64,000 nucleotides of DNA from Clostridia bacterium. Lineage in GTDB: Bacteria > Bacillota > Clostridia > Christensenellales > Aristaeellaceae. The notes under the pieces were generated by a model, which was not told the origin of the DNA, did no database searches, and saw only the letters and a program-made list of their open reading frames with translations. How positions within the stretch are numbered: the stretch's first letter is position 1; every line of letters begins with the position of its first letter. Below are positions 17,393-26,420 of the stretch, piece by piece. A program made the translations under genes and the position numbers. Location of the stretch: contig JAGBFR010000012.1 in NCBI GenBank assembly GCA_017936375.1, forward strand, positions 1 to 64,000, read 5' to 3'.

Positions 17393-18162
17393 CGACGATC
17401 CGACTGATCCGAAACGGCGAGGTGCTCGCCGAGGCCCGCGCGATGAAGGAGGCGCAGCTGCTCTACCGCGGAGAATATATTCCCGGCGACGAGCTCCTCT
17501 TTGAGACGGACTATGAGTATGCCGTGGTGCAGGTCGATCAGGCCGTCGCGCCCGCGCATGTGTATCTGCCCGGCCGCAGCTTTTCCTACAGGCTGCCGCT
17601 TGCGGACGATAATCTGATCATCTACGCGCCCGGCGCATTCAAGGGCGGCATGCACCTGTGCTCCATCCGCCCGGACACGGCGCGCGGCTACCGCAACCTC
17701 GCCTGCAACCCCGCCGACCAGCGCGGGGACGTGACCTGCTATCCGCATGCCACCGCGAACGTGGAGACCCGCAATGAGAGCTGCTTCTGCGCACGCAACG
17801 TCATCGACGGCGAGCATATCGCAGACGGCCACGGCGAGTGGCCCTACGGCAGCTGGGGTATCGGCGCGCGCACGGACGCGGAGCTGACGCTCGACTTTGG
17901 CCGCGAGGTGGAGGTCGACCGCATGGTGCTTTACCTGCGCGCGGACTTCCCGCACGACGCGTACTGGATTCACGGCTCCGTGCTGCTTGACGACGGCTGC
18001 GAGATCGACTTCCCGCTTGAGGGTATCGACGGCCCGCAGGAGATCTCCCTCGGCGGCAGCCACCGCATCCGCACGCTCAAGCTCTATAAGCTCATCAAGT
18101 GCGACAACCCCTCCGCCTTCCCCTCGCTGCGCCAGCTCGAGGTCTACGGCAAGGATATCTGA
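17389..18162 (+). CDS. Discoidin-like sugar-binding partner protein
   Basis: A 257-residue protein with no catalytic motif that I can identify. The C-terminal ~130 residues (from NVIDGEHIADG to the end) resemble an F5/8-type C (discoidin) beta-sandwich: an NVIDG start, a central LTLDFGREVEVDRMVLYLR strand pair and a closing LRQLEVYG. No signal peptide. Its start codon overlaps the stop of the lyase-like gene, so the two proteins are made together and may form a complex. A perfect terminator follows. Confidence 0.65.
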   Translation: MTTIRLIRNGEVLAEARAMKEAQLLYRGEYIPGDELLFETDYEYAVVQVDQAVAPAHVYLPGRSFSYRLPLADDNLIIYAPGAFKGGMHLCSIRPDTARGYRNLACNPADQRGDVTCYPHATANVETRNESCFCARNVIDGEHIADGHGEWPYGSWGIGARTDAELTLDFGREVEVDRMVLYLRADFPHDAYWIHGSVLLDDGCEIDFPLEGIDGPQEISLGGSHRIRTLKLYKLIKCDNPSAFPSLRQLEVYGKDI

Positions 18163-18171
18163 CAACGCCAA

Positions 18172-18203
18172 CAGCGCCCCCGGAGCATGCTCCGGGGGCG
18201 CTG
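18172..18203. terminator. Strong hairpin terminator between converging genes
   Basis: A 32-base perfect palindrome built on CAGCGCCCCCGGAGC and its complement, centred between the converging genes ending at 18162 and 18223. It is followed by three tandem copies of a TATTCTC-like heptamer. Confidence 0.75.
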
Positions 18204-18222
18204 TCTATTCTCTATTCTCTAT

Positions 18223-18912
18223 TCACAGGCCAAAGCTGATCTCGGCCTTATCCGCATTCCGGATATGTGCCGCATCGGCGAAGAGCTCCAGCTGCGGCGC
18301 GACCAGCGCGCCCTGTTCCTTAGAGAGGGAGACGACGGTCACGGACGTAAAATCCGCAGGCATCGACGCGCAGACGAAGGGGAACGGCAGATTAAACAGC
18401 CTGCTGAGCATCGCCGAGGAGGAGCCGCCGTGGCTGAAGACGGCGACCGTCCCATATGGCTGCCCCGTCACCCTGTAATACAGCCCCTCGCGCGCATAGC
18501 CCAGCGACGCCATGAAATCATCCATCTCCCGCGCGATCATTTTGGCGTAACCCGTCGCCCTGTTTCGGTCAAAGGGCGGCCTGTCCGCCCAGTCCGGGCG
18601 CAGCAGATCCTCCTGCGCGCCGACCATATCCAGCGCCGTATTCCACGGGTGTCCGTCGTGCGCAATCGGCTCGCCGTCCACAGCGCCCCAGCGGATCTCA
18701 TGCATGAAGTCAAGCGCCGTAACCTCAAGCCCCAGCGCCTGCGCGGTGTATGCCGCCGTCTCGCGTGCGCGCCCCATGGGCGAGGAAAAGATGCGCTCAA
18801 TCCCCTCGCCCTTCAGCCGCTCGGCCGCGGCCCTTGCCTGACGATGCCCCAGCGGGGTGAGGCAGTCCTTTTCATAATCGGGATGTCCGTGACGGACGAA
18901 GATGATCCGCAT
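18223..18912 (-). CDS. Histidine phosphatase family protein
   Basis: A 229-residue member of the phosphoglycerate mutase-like phosphatase superfamily. FVRHGHPD provides the RHG motif with His8 as the nucleophile; LTPLGHRQA, IFSSPMGRARETA and VFSHGGSSS (second catalytic His) follow in the usual order. Likely a small-molecule phosphatase; the substrate is unknown. I place the start at 18912, 8 bases after GGAGG; the ATG at 18918 is too close to that site. It follows the SGNH lipoprotein gene by 26 bp in the same operon. Confidence 0.85.
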   Translation of the reverse strand: MRIIFVRHGHPDYEKDCLTPLGHRQARAAAERLKGEGIERIFSSPMGRARETAAYTAQALGLEVTALDFMHEIRWGAVDGEPIAHDGHPWNTALDMVGAQEDLLRPDWADRPPFDRNRATGYAKMIAREMDDFMASLGYAREGLYYRVTGQPYGTVAVFSHGGSSSAMLSRLFNLPFPFVCASMPADFTSVTVVSLSKEQGALVAPQLELFADAAHIRNADKAEISFGL

Positions 18913-18938
18913 CGCCATGCCTCCTCATGTTATCCTCA

Positions 18939-20120
18939 TTATTTCGCCGCGCCGATATCCAGCAGGATGAAGTCCCTGTCCTCCTCGCCCTCCGCCATGC
19001 GGATCTCGACCATGTGCGTGCCCTCGCCAAGCTCATAGAGCCTTGTGACGGGGTTGCCCCATGCCTTTTCGTCGTGCCCGCTCATCGTGTCGCGCAGCGC
19101 GCCGTCGATATAAACCTCCGCCGTGCCGAACTTTTTGTTGTTCTGCTGCATGAAGACGAGGGTCATATACGCGGCGTCCACGCGCAGGGACAGCGGTTCC
19201 TTGCCCGCACCCCTGTCGCCCCAGTGCCGCCAGCCCTGGCGGTAGGTATAGCACTTGACCGCCGCGGAGGGGAAGGAGCCCTCGCCGGCAATCGCCGGGT
19301 CGCCCTTTCTGATATTGTCCAGCGGCTCCAGCGCAGCGCTGTACACCGGCGCATCGGGCAGGGCATATTCCTGCGGCGCAGTCTCCTGCGCCCTGTCGAA
19401 ATAATGCCCGATCAGCCCGGCGACAAAGGCATGCCCCGCCGTGCCGGGGTGGGACTCATCCGGCGAGTAATCCTCCCACGTGAGCGATCCGTCCTTGAAG
19501 GTGGGCGTGAGCGCATCGCCGACGGAGATCATGCCCAGATCGTAATGCGCGCCGATCTTCTGCATGTGCGCCTGCGCGGTGTAGCCATTCTTGAGGATGG
19601 TGAACAGCAGGATCACCGCCGGCTCCGACTCGCTCTTAAGAAGCTTCCTCACGAGCGATTCATACGCCATGTGCGCGTCCGCATCGCTCGCGTCGTTGAC
19701 GGCAAATTCGACGAAGACGACGTCCGGCGCCTTAGCGATCACATCCGCCGCGCAGCGCATCACGCCCAGCAGCGACGGCGTGCCGGAGATGCCGGCATTG
19801 ACATAGACAAGCTGCTGCGCGTCGGGCATGTACTTGTCTGCAAAGATCTGCGCGGAGAGGGCCGCATAGCACTGCGTCTCCCTCATCTCGGCATACAGGC
19901 CCTCGGTGATCGAGCCGCCGATATAGGCGATCGTCACCTTTTCGCCCGCGCGCGCCTTGTCGATTGCCCGGTGCAGCCGCTGGGTATTGCCCGCGCTGAC
20001 ATACGAGCGCTCCGTCATCTCCCTGGTAAAGACGCCCTGCGCCGCCGCGCCGCCCGTGCAGCCCAGCAGCAGCGAGCCGGAAAGCGCGAGTCCAAGCACG
20101 CGCCTGATCATTCTCCTCAT
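18939..20120 (-). CDS. SGNH/GDSL hydrolase lipoprotein
   Basis: A 393-residue surface lipoprotein. The signal peptide ends in a lipobox LLGC (Cys21). The SGNH blocks are IAYIGGSITEG (nucleophile Ser70), YVNAGISG, FAVNDASD and PDESHPG (Asp and His). The last ~110 residues look like a beta-sandwich accessory domain. This architecture matches extracellular carbohydrate esterases, so deacetylation of plant polysaccharide or cell-surface glycan is likely but not proven. GGAGG precedes the start. Confidence 0.82.
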   Translation of the reverse strand: MRRMIRRVLGLALSGSLLLGCTGGAAAQGVFTREMTERSYVSAGNTQRLHRAIDKARAGEKVTIAYIGGSITEGLYAEMRETQCYAALSAQIFADKYMPDAQQLVYVNAGISGTPSLLGVMRCAADVIAKAPDVVFVEFAVNDASDADAHMAYESLVRKLLKSESEPAVILLFTILKNGYTAQAHMQKIGAHYDLGMISVGDALTPTFKDGSLTWEDYSPDESHPGTAGHAFVAGLIGHYFDRAQETAPQEYALPDAPVYSAALEPLDNIRKGDPAIAGEGSFPSAAVKCYTYRQGWRHWGDRGAGKEPLSLRVDAAYMTLVFMQQNNKKFGTAEVYIDGALRDTMSGHDEKAWGNPVTRLYELGEGTHMVEIRMAEGEEDRDFILLDIGAAK

Positions 20121-20253
20121 ACTCCTGTCCTCCGTGATTCACAGTCTGATACAGGTATCATACCACGCCCGGGCCGCCTGGCGCAATGCATTTGACCGCC
20201 TGTCATCTTCCGCACAAATCTGCACCAAATATGATCCTTCGGCAAATGCCGTC

Positions 20254-20282
20254 TTGCCCCGGCACGCATCCTCCTCTATAAT
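20254..20282 (+). promoter_or_regulatory. Promoter of the epimerase gene
   Basis: TTGCCC (20254-20259) and a perfect TATAAT (20277-20282) with 17-base spacing, about 90 bases before the start codon, leaving room for a leader. Confidence 0.6.
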
Positions 20283-20373
20283 AAGATCAGCACAATTCCG
20301 GCCGACGCAACGACAACACCAGCACCGGACGAAGGGGTTTTTCCTCCGTCTGAGAGAAGGGAGAACGACCATT

Positions 20374-21396
20374 ATGAAAGCCCTGTTTATCGGCGGCACC
20401 GGCACCATCAGCATGGCCATCACCCGCCAGCTTGCATCCAATCCCGACTGGGAGCTCTACCTGCTCAACCGCGGCACCCGCGCGCAGGAGCTGCCCGAGA
20501 ATGTCAAGACCATCACCGCGGACATCGGCGACGAGGCCGCCGCTGCGAAGGCGCTTAACGGCATGAGCTTTGACTGCGTGTGCGACTTCATCGGCTTTGT
20601 CCCCGCGCAGCTGGAGCGCGACTATCGCCTCTTCGCAGGGAAGACGAAGCAGTTCATGTACATCTCCTCCGCCTCGGCGTATCAGAAGCCGCTGGCCAAT
20701 TACCTGATCACCGAGAGCACGCCGCTGGCCAATCCCCACTGGGAATACTCCCGCAACAAGATCGCCTGCGAGGACTTCCTCATGCGCATGTACAGGGAGA
20801 ACGGCTTCCCGGTGACGATCATCCGCCCGAGCCACACCTATGACGAGCGCAACGTTCCCCTCGGCGCGCACGGCGACAACGGCTCCTGGCAGGTCATTAA
20901 GCGCATCATGGAGGGCAAGCCCGTCATCATCCACGGCGACGGCACGACCCTGTGGACCGTGACGCACAACACCGACTTTGCCAAGGCCTTCATCGGCCTG
21001 ATGGGCAATGTCCACGCCATCGGCGAGGCCTTCCACATCACCAGCGACGAGTCCGTCACATGGAATCAGATCTACGCCATCATCGCCGACGAGCTGGGCT
21101 GCGAGCTGAAGCCCTATTACGTCCCCTCCGATTTCCTGCATGCGGTCGGTAAGTACGACTTTGAGGGCGGGCTTATCGGCGACAAGGCGAATACCGTCGT
21201 CTTTGACAACAGCAAGGTCAAGCGCGCCGTGCCGGGCTTCACCTGCACCATCCGCGCGGATCAGGGCCTGCGCCGCTGCGTGCGCCATATGCTGGTCACG
21301 CCCGCGCTGCAGAAGGAAGACCCGGAGTTCGACGCCTTCACCGACAAGGTGATCGCCGCGATGGAAAACGCCAAGAAGGCGATCCTTGAAGGCTGA
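20374..21396 (+). CDS. NAD-dependent epimerase/dehydratase family protein
   Basis: A 340-residue extended short-chain dehydrogenase. The Rossmann motif FIGGTGTIS opens the protein; ISSASAYQ and EYSRNKI (YxxxK equivalent) carry the Ser/Tyr/Lys catalytic set. Such proteins epimerise, reduce or dehydrate sugars or nucleotide sugars. It follows its own promoter, with AGAAGGGAG before the ATG at 20374; the frame is open further upstream but without a start signal. The next gene, the beta-helix enzyme, starts 47 bp later. The exact reaction cannot be assigned. Confidence 0.82.
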   Translation: MKALFIGGTGTISMAITRQLASNPDWELYLLNRGTRAQELPENVKTITADIGDEAAAAKALNGMSFDCVCDFIGFVPAQLERDYRLFAGKTKQFMYISSASAYQKPLANYLITESTPLANPHWEYSRNKIACEDFLMRMYRENGFPVTIIRPSHTYDERNVPLGAHGDNGSWQVIKRIMEGKPVIIHGDGTTLWTVTHNTDFAKAFIGLMGNVHAIGEAFHITSDESVTWNQIYAIIADELGCELKPYYVPSDFLHAVGKYDFEGGLIGDKANTVVFDNSKVKRAVPGFTCTIRADQGLRRCVRHMLVTPALQKEDPEFDAFTDKVIAAMENAKKAILEG

Positions 21397-21443
21397 GCGA
21401 TCCACTGCGATCAACGGATTATGAACATCATGGAGGAATGATC

Positions 21444-23417
21444 ATGATTTATTACGTCAATCAGGCCGCCCCGCGCGAGGGCGACGGCACGAAGCAGCGC
21501 CCCTTCCGCCACATCAGCGAGGCCGCGAAGCTCGCCCTGCCGGGCGACGAGGTCCTCGTCTATCCGGGCGTATACCGCGAGTGCGTCAGCCCCGAGCACG
21601 GCGGCACCGAGGACGCGCGCATCACCTACCGCTCCGTGGAGCCGCTGGGCGCGGTCATCACCGGAGCGGAGATCGTCACCGGATGGCAGCGCCTTGACAA
21701 CGGCCTGTGGACCGTGCGCATAAGCAACGGCGTCTTCGGCGACTTCAATCCCTATACCACCGAGGTCTACGGCGACTGGTACTTCGCCCCCTCCGTGCGC
21801 CACACCGGCTGCGTCTACCTCAATGACCGCGCGCTCTACGAGGCCGAGACCATGGAGGAGTGCATCGCGGGCGAGGTCTACAAGCCCTCCTGGGAGCCGG
21901 AGTACTCCGTCTACAAGTGGATCAGCGAGCAGGACGGCGACGAGACCGTCATCTACGCCAACTTCAAGGACGTCGACCCGAACACGCAGAAGACCGAGAT
22001 CAACGTCCGCCGCCGCTGCTTCTTCCCGGAGGAGACCGGCAGGGGCTACATCACCTTCAGCGGCTTCAAGGTCGAGAAGGCCGCGACCACCTGGGCGCCG
22101 CCCGCCGCCTTCCAGGACGGCATGGTCGGCCCGCACTGGTCCAAGGGCTGGATCATCGAGGACTGCGACATCAGCAACAGCAAGTGCTGCGGCATCTCTC
22201 TGGGCAAGTACTATGACCCGGAGAATGACCACTACTTCACCACCCGCCACCTCAAGAGCCCGACGCAGATGGAGCGCGACGCCGTCTGCCGCGGCCAGTA
22301 TCACGGCTGGGTGAAGGAGGAGGTCGGCTCCCACATCGTGCGCCGCTGCAATATCCATCACTGCGAGCAGACCGGCATCGTCGGCCGCATGGGCGCTGTG
22401 TTCTCCCTGATCGAGAATAACCACATCCACCACATCAACAACATGCAGGAGCTCGGCGGCGCGGAGATCTCCGGCATCAAGCTGCATGCCGCCATCGACG
22501 TGACCATCCGCCGCAACCACATCCATCACTGCACGATGGGCATCTGGTGCGACTGGCAGGCGCAGGGCACCCGCCTCTCCCAGAACCTGCTGCACCACAA
22601 CGAGCGCCCGGAATACTGCGAATGGGCCGAGGGCGGCATGGAGAGCCAGGATATCTTCATCGAGGTCAGCCATGGCCCGACGCTGATTGACAACAACATC
22701 ATGCTCTCCCGCGTCAGCGTCCGCCTCGCCACGCAGGGCGCCGCGCTGGTGCATAACCTGATGACCGGCACATTCACCTTTGTCGGTGAAGGCACGGGCA
22801 TGCGCTACACGCCCTATCACATCCGCCACAGGACGGAGGTCGCCGGCTTCATGACCTTCCTGCACGGCGACGACCGATTCTACAACAACGTCTTCGTTCA
22901 GGGCAATCCGCTTGACTACCTTGTCCGTCAGGGCGAGCCGAGGGAAGAGGAGCGCGTCGTGGGTACGTGGCAGTTTGACGAGTATCCGACCTATGACGAG
23001 TGGATCAAGTGGTTTGATCTGGACGTCAAGCGCCCGGATATGGGCAAGCTCGGCGAGTATCACGAGCGCCGCCATCTCCCCGTCTGGGCGGCGGGCAACG
23101 CCTACCTCGCCGGCGCGAAGGCATGGAAGCACGAGAGCGACAAGATGGAAAGCGAAGATAAGCCCGTCATCGAGCTCGTCGAGAAGGACGGCCAGTACTT
23201 CGTCAAGACCAATCTCTTCGATGTGCTGGGCGACTACGCCTCCGGCGTCGTCAACAGCGATATCCTCGGCTATGCCTTTGAGCCGGAGCAGCGCTTTGAA
23301 TCCCCGGATGGATCCGCCATCATCTTTGACACCGACTACTTCGGCAATCACCGCGGCCTGCGCGCCGTGCCCGGCCCCTTTGCCTCGAAGGAATGCCTCG
23401 AGGCGGCGGTCTGGTAA
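21444..23417 (+). CDS. Right-handed beta-helix glycosidase, GH120-like
   Basis: A 657-residue parallel beta-helix protein that looks most like GH120 beta-xylosidases. The N-terminus has the family-style DGTKQRPFRHISEA. Asparagine/histidine-rich helix turns follow (NNHIHHIN, RNHIHHC). The candidate catalytic pair is Asp370 in GIWCDWQAQGTR and Glu407 in DIFIEVSHGP. The spacing exceeds the usual GH120 spacing because of a ~14-residue insertion. No signal peptide. GH141 or a polysaccharide lyase fold are alternatives. The ATG at 21444 has 7 bases after GGAGG; the ATG at 21438 is too close to it. Confidence 0.65.
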   Translation: MIYYVNQAAPREGDGTKQRPFRHISEAAKLALPGDEVLVYPGVYRECVSPEHGGTEDARITYRSVEPLGAVITGAEIVTGWQRLDNGLWTVRISNGVFGDFNPYTTEVYGDWYFAPSVRHTGCVYLNDRALYEAETMEECIAGEVYKPSWEPEYSVYKWISEQDGDETVIYANFKDVDPNTQKTEINVRRRCFFPEETGRGYITFSGFKVEKAATTWAPPAAFQDGMVGPHWSKGWIIEDCDISNSKCCGISLGKYYDPENDHYFTTRHLKSPTQMERDAVCRGQYHGWVKEEVGSHIVRRCNIHHCEQTGIVGRMGAVFSLIENNHIHHINNMQELGGAEISGIKLHAAIDVTIRRNHIHHCTMGIWCDWQAQGTRLSQNLLHHNERPEYCEWAEGGMESQDIFIEVSHGPTLIDNNIMLSRVSVRLATQGAALVHNLMTGTFTFVGEGTGMRYTPYHIRHRTEVAGFMTFLHGDDRFYNNVFVQGNPLDYLVRQGEPREEERVVGTWQFDEYPTYDEWIKWFDLDVKRPDMGKLGEYHERRHLPVWAAGNAYLAGAKAWKHESDKMESEDKPVIELVEKDGQYFVKTNLFDVLGDYASGVVNSDILGYAFEPEQRFESPDGSAIIFDTDYFGNHRGLRAVPGPFASKECLEAAVW

Positions 23418-23431
23418 ATCCTCACGCCTTC

Positions 23432-23455
23432 AGCGTCCCCTGAAAAGGGGACGCT
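23432..23455 (+). terminator. Terminator after the beta-helix gene
   Basis: AGCGTCCCC and GGGGACGCT arms, short loop, followed by T7. It ends the epimerase/beta-helix unit. Confidence 0.85.
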
Positions 23456-23457
23456 TT

Positions 23458-23490
23458 TTTTCCACAATCTTGACGATCATGTGGATAACT
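23458..23490. other. Isolated DnaA-box-like sequences before nadE
   Basis: A perfect TGTGGATAA (complement of TTATCCACA) lies near 23481-23489, and a TTTTCCACA one mismatch away lies just before it, in the 212-bp gap upstream of nadE. With only two sites this is weak; see the denser clusters at 54.4 and 56.9 kb. Confidence 0.3.
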
Positions 23491-23629
23491 CTTCCCGATT
23501 TCCTTCCACAAAAAGGGGAAGGAGTTCGCCGCATAAACAGCGAACAATATCCATGTACGGCCTATTTTAAGGCCCTTATCACAGACGCCTGAAACAACAT
23601 CAAATCAAGACATAAAGGATGGGTTCATC

Positions 23630-24409
23630 ATGCAGGCATACAGCTTCTGCGCAGAAACCGTGCGCGACAATCTGATCGCAGCCCTCAAAAAACTTGCGAA
23701 GGAACAGGGATTTACAAAGGTCGTCATCGGTATCTCCGGCGGCAAGGATTCCACCGTCGCGGCGGCGCTGTGCGCCCGCGCGCTGGGCAGGGAGAACGTC
23801 TACGGCGTAATGATGCCCGACGGCGTGCAGCGCGACATCAGCGACAGCGTCCGCGTGTGCGAGGCGCTGGGCATCAACAGCCGCACGATCAATATCGGTC
23901 CCATCCACACCGCGCTGCGCGAGGCGACCGACCAGCTCGCCTGCACGGCGAAGGAGGGCGAATTCGCCATCCCCTATAACCGCGAGAGCGACGTAAACGT
24001 CGGCCCGCGCCTGCGCATGACCACCCTGCGCTACATCGCCCAGAGCCTCGGCGCGCGCCTCGTCGGCACGGGCAATCTGTCCGAATTGACCGTGGGCTAC
24101 TGCACCAAGGACGGCGATACCTCCTGCGACTTCTCGATGTTCGGCAAGATCACCAGCGTCGAGGTCGTCAAGGTGGGCCTTACGATGGAGGAGCTGCCGC
24201 GCGATCTGGTCGAAAAGACCCCGACGGACGGCCTCTCCGGCAAGAGCGACGAGGAGCGCCTCGGCCTGACCTACAGCGATATCCACAAGGTCATCCGCTT
24301 TGGCACCTGCGGCGACGCAGCGACGGACGAGAAGATCCTCAACAAGGAAAAGTGGAACATGCACAAGCGCCGCATGCCCACGATCCTCGATCCCTTCGCC
24401 GCAGAATAA
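23630..24409 (+). CDS. nadE: NH3-dependent NAD+ synthetase
   Basis: A 259-residue enzyme converting nicotinate adenine dinucleotide, ATP and ammonia to NAD+. The PP-loop is GISGGKDS (34-41). Other conserved parts are VGTGNLSELTVGYCTKDGD and EKTPTDGLSGKSDEERLG. The N-terminal glutaminase domain of long NadE proteins is absent, so free ammonia is the expected donor. AAGGATGG precedes the start. pncB follows 38 bp later, making a two-step Preiss-Handler salvage unit in the middle of saccharide genes. Confidence 0.95.
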   Translation: MQAYSFCAETVRDNLIAALKKLAKEQGFTKVVIGISGGKDSTVAAALCARALGRENVYGVMMPDGVQRDISDSVRVCEALGINSRTINIGPIHTALREATDQLACTAKEGEFAIPYNRESDVNVGPRLRMTTLRYIAQSLGARLVGTGNLSELTVGYCTKDGDTSCDFSMFGKITSVEVVKVGLTMEELPRDLVEKTPTDGLSGKSDEERLGLTYSDIHKVIRFGTCGDAATDEKILNKEKWNMHKRRMPTILDPFAAE

Positions 24410-24447
24410 GCGCAGGCTCAAGCATCACCCTCAAGGAGGACATTCAA

Positions 24448-25644
24448 ATGAAACTCGATCCGATCATCGTCTCCCTGCTGGATACGGACCTGTATAAATT
24501 CAACATGGATCAGGTCATCTTCCACAAGCACACGGACCTGTGCGGCGAATACTACTTCCGTTGCCGCAACGAGGACGTCGTCTTCACCCGGGAGATGTTC
24601 GACGAAATCAACGCTCAGATCGATTACCTCTGCCGCCTCAAGTTCACGAAGGAGGAGCTTGACTACCTGCGCTCCATCCGCTTCATCAAGCACGACTATG
24701 TGGAGTTCCTGCGCCTGTGGCGTCCCATCCGCGACTATGTGACGACCTCTCTCTCCGAGGATGGAAAGCTCTGCATCGTCGTCAGCGGCCCGCTCTTCTC
24801 CGCCATGCAGTTTGAAATCTATCTGCTGGAGATTGTCAATGAGGTCTACTTCCGTATGAAGTATGACTATGAAGCCCTTCGCGCCGCGGCGACCGAGCGC
24901 CTCAACGCCAAGATCGCGGACTTCAAGTCCGGCAAGTACACCTTCAAGTTCGCCGAATTCGGCTGCCGCCGCCGCCTCTCCCGCGAATGGCAGGACGTCG
25001 TCGTCCGCCGCCTCGTGCAGGAGACGGGCCACTGCATGGGCACCTCCAACGTGTCCCTCGCCATGAAATACGGCATCAAGCCCATCGGCACCTATGCGCA
25101 TGAATTCGTGCAGATGTATCAAGGCATCGACTCCATCCCGCTCGCCTATACCAACCACTACGCGTTGGAGGACTGGTACAACGAGTACAAGGGCGACAAC
25201 GGCACCGCGCTGACGGATACCATCACCACCGACCTCTTCCTCATGGACTTCAACCGCTCGATGGTCAATAACTTCTCCGGTGTGCGCCACGACAGCGGCG
25301 ATCCCTTCGAGTGGGGCGAAAAGATGATCGCGCACTACGAGCGTTACGGCGCGGACCCGCGCACCAAGCAGCTGCTCTTCTCCGACAGCCTCGACTTTGA
25401 CCGCGCGCAGGCACTCTACGATCACTTCCACGACCGGGCGAAGGTCACCTTCGGCATCGGCACCTACTGCTCCAACGACACCTGCGAAAAGCCGCTCAAT
25501 ATCGTCATCAAGCTTCAAACGGTCAACGGGCGCGCCGTCGCCAAGCTGTCCGACACCCCCGGCAAGGCCATGTGCCGCGACGAGGAATACCTCGAATACC
25601 TGCGCCGCTCGGTCAATTTCCGCCTCAAGCGCGAGCACGACTGA
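24448..25644 (+). CDS. pncB: Nicotinate phosphoribosyltransferase
   Basis: A 398-residue enzyme making nicotinate mononucleotide from nicotinate and PRPP, the entry step of NAD salvage. LLDTDLYKFNMDQ at the N-terminus, GTYAHEFVQMYQG and GVRHDSGDPFEWGEKMIAHYE-type motif in the C-terminal half are the family marks; the length matches the ~400-residue PncB class. AAGGAGGA lies 7 bases before the ATG at 24448. It is co-transcribed with nadE, while the middle enzyme of the pathway is encoded 37 kb away in fused form at 61238. Confidence 0.93.
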   Translation: MKLDPIIVSLLDTDLYKFNMDQVIFHKHTDLCGEYYFRCRNEDVVFTREMFDEINAQIDYLCRLKFTKEELDYLRSIRFIKHDYVEFLRLWRPIRDYVTTSLSEDGKLCIVVSGPLFSAMQFEIYLLEIVNEVYFRMKYDYEALRAAATERLNAKIADFKSGKYTFKFAEFGCRRRLSREWQDVVVRRLVQETGHCMGTSNVSLAMKYGIKPIGTYAHEFVQMYQGIDSIPLAYTNHYALEDWYNEYKGDNGTALTDTITTDLFLMDFNRSMVNNFSGVRHDSGDPFEWGEKMIAHYERYGADPRTKQLLFSDSLDFDRAQALYDHFHDRAKVTFGIGTYCSNDTCEKPLNIVIKLQTVNGRAVAKLSDTPGKAMCRDEEYLEYLRRSVNFRLKREHD

Positions 25645-25673
25645 GCACACGAACCAAAAAGGAGAATACGACC

Positions 25674-26336
25674 ATGAAGCTTCAGGGCATGACCATCAAT
25701 TTCCTCGGCGACAGCATCACCGAGGGCTCCGGCGCAAGCTGCACCGAGAATCGATACACCGACGTCTTCGCGCGGACATACGGCGTGAAGGTCAATAACT
25801 ACGGCATCGGCGGCACGCGCATCGCGCGGCAGGTGAAGCCCACTGTCCCCAGACACGATCAGGACTTCTGCATGCGCATGGAGGAAATGGACGAGAGCGC
25901 CGACGCGGTCGTCGTCTTCGGCGGCACCAATGACTTCGGCCACGGCGACGCACCCTTCGGCACGCCGCAGGACCGCGACCCCTCCACCTTCTACGGCGCG
26001 TGCCATTACCTGATGCGCGGCCTTGTCGAGCGCTACTGCGGCAAGCCCGTGGTCATCCTCACTCCGCTGCACAGGCTCGGCGAGGACAGCCCGGCCGGCG
26101 ACGGCGGCGGACTGCGCAACCCCGAGAGCACGGAGGTGCTTGTCGACTACCGCCGGGTCATCATGGAGGTCGCGGCGTATTACTCCCTGCCGGTGCTCGA
26201 CCTGTATGCCGTCAGCGGCATGCAGCCCGCCATCCCCGCCGTGCAGGAAAAGCTTATGCCCGACGGCCTGCATCCCAACGACGCGGGCCATGCGCTCCTT
26301 GCCGCCCGCATCGGCGGCTTCCTCTCCGCGCTGTAA
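25674..26336 (+). CDS. Cytoplasmic SGNH/GDSL hydrolase
   Basis: A 220-residue esterase-like protein. SGNH blocks: INFLGDSITEG (Ser14), NYGIGGTRI, VFGGTNDFG and PDGLHPNDAGH (Asp/His). There is no signal peptide, unlike the lipoprotein at 18939. Likely removes acetyl or other acyl groups from imported oligosaccharides. AAAAGGAG precedes the ATG; it lies 29 bp after pncB and is ended by a good terminator. Confidence 0.85.
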   Translation: MKLQGMTINFLGDSITEGSGASCTENRYTDVFARTYGVKVNNYGIGGTRIARQVKPTVPRHDQDFCMRMEEMDESADAVVVFGGTNDFGHGDAPFGTPQDRDPSTFYGACHYLMRGLVERYCGKPVVILTPLHRLGEDSPAGDGGGLRNPESTEVLVDYRRVIMEVAAYYSLPVLDLYAVSGMQPAIPAVQEKLMPDGLHPNDAGHALLAARIGGFLSAL

Positions 26337-26348
26337 TCTGATGCATGT

Positions 26349-26373
26349 AACCGCCTGTCTCAGGACAGGCGGT
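26349..26373 (+). terminator. Terminator of the nadE-pncB-SGNH unit
   Basis: AACCGCCTGTC and GACAGGCGGTT arms with a 3-base loop followed by T6, 12 bases past the stop. Confidence 0.85.
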
Positions 26374-26420
26374 TTTTTATTGATACAGGATCCAGCTATT
26401 CATGTACCGGCGTCAACCTC

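Noticed and set aside
18204-18228. Three tandem TATTCTC-like heptamers
   Set aside because: Too short to be a meaningful repeat; probably the T-rich tail of the adjoining terminator.
18939-20120. Arg-rich N-terminus as a possible twin-arginine signal
   Set aside because: RRMIRR lacks the RRxFLK pattern and the sequence has a clear lipobox (LLGC), so it is a Sec-type lipoprotein.
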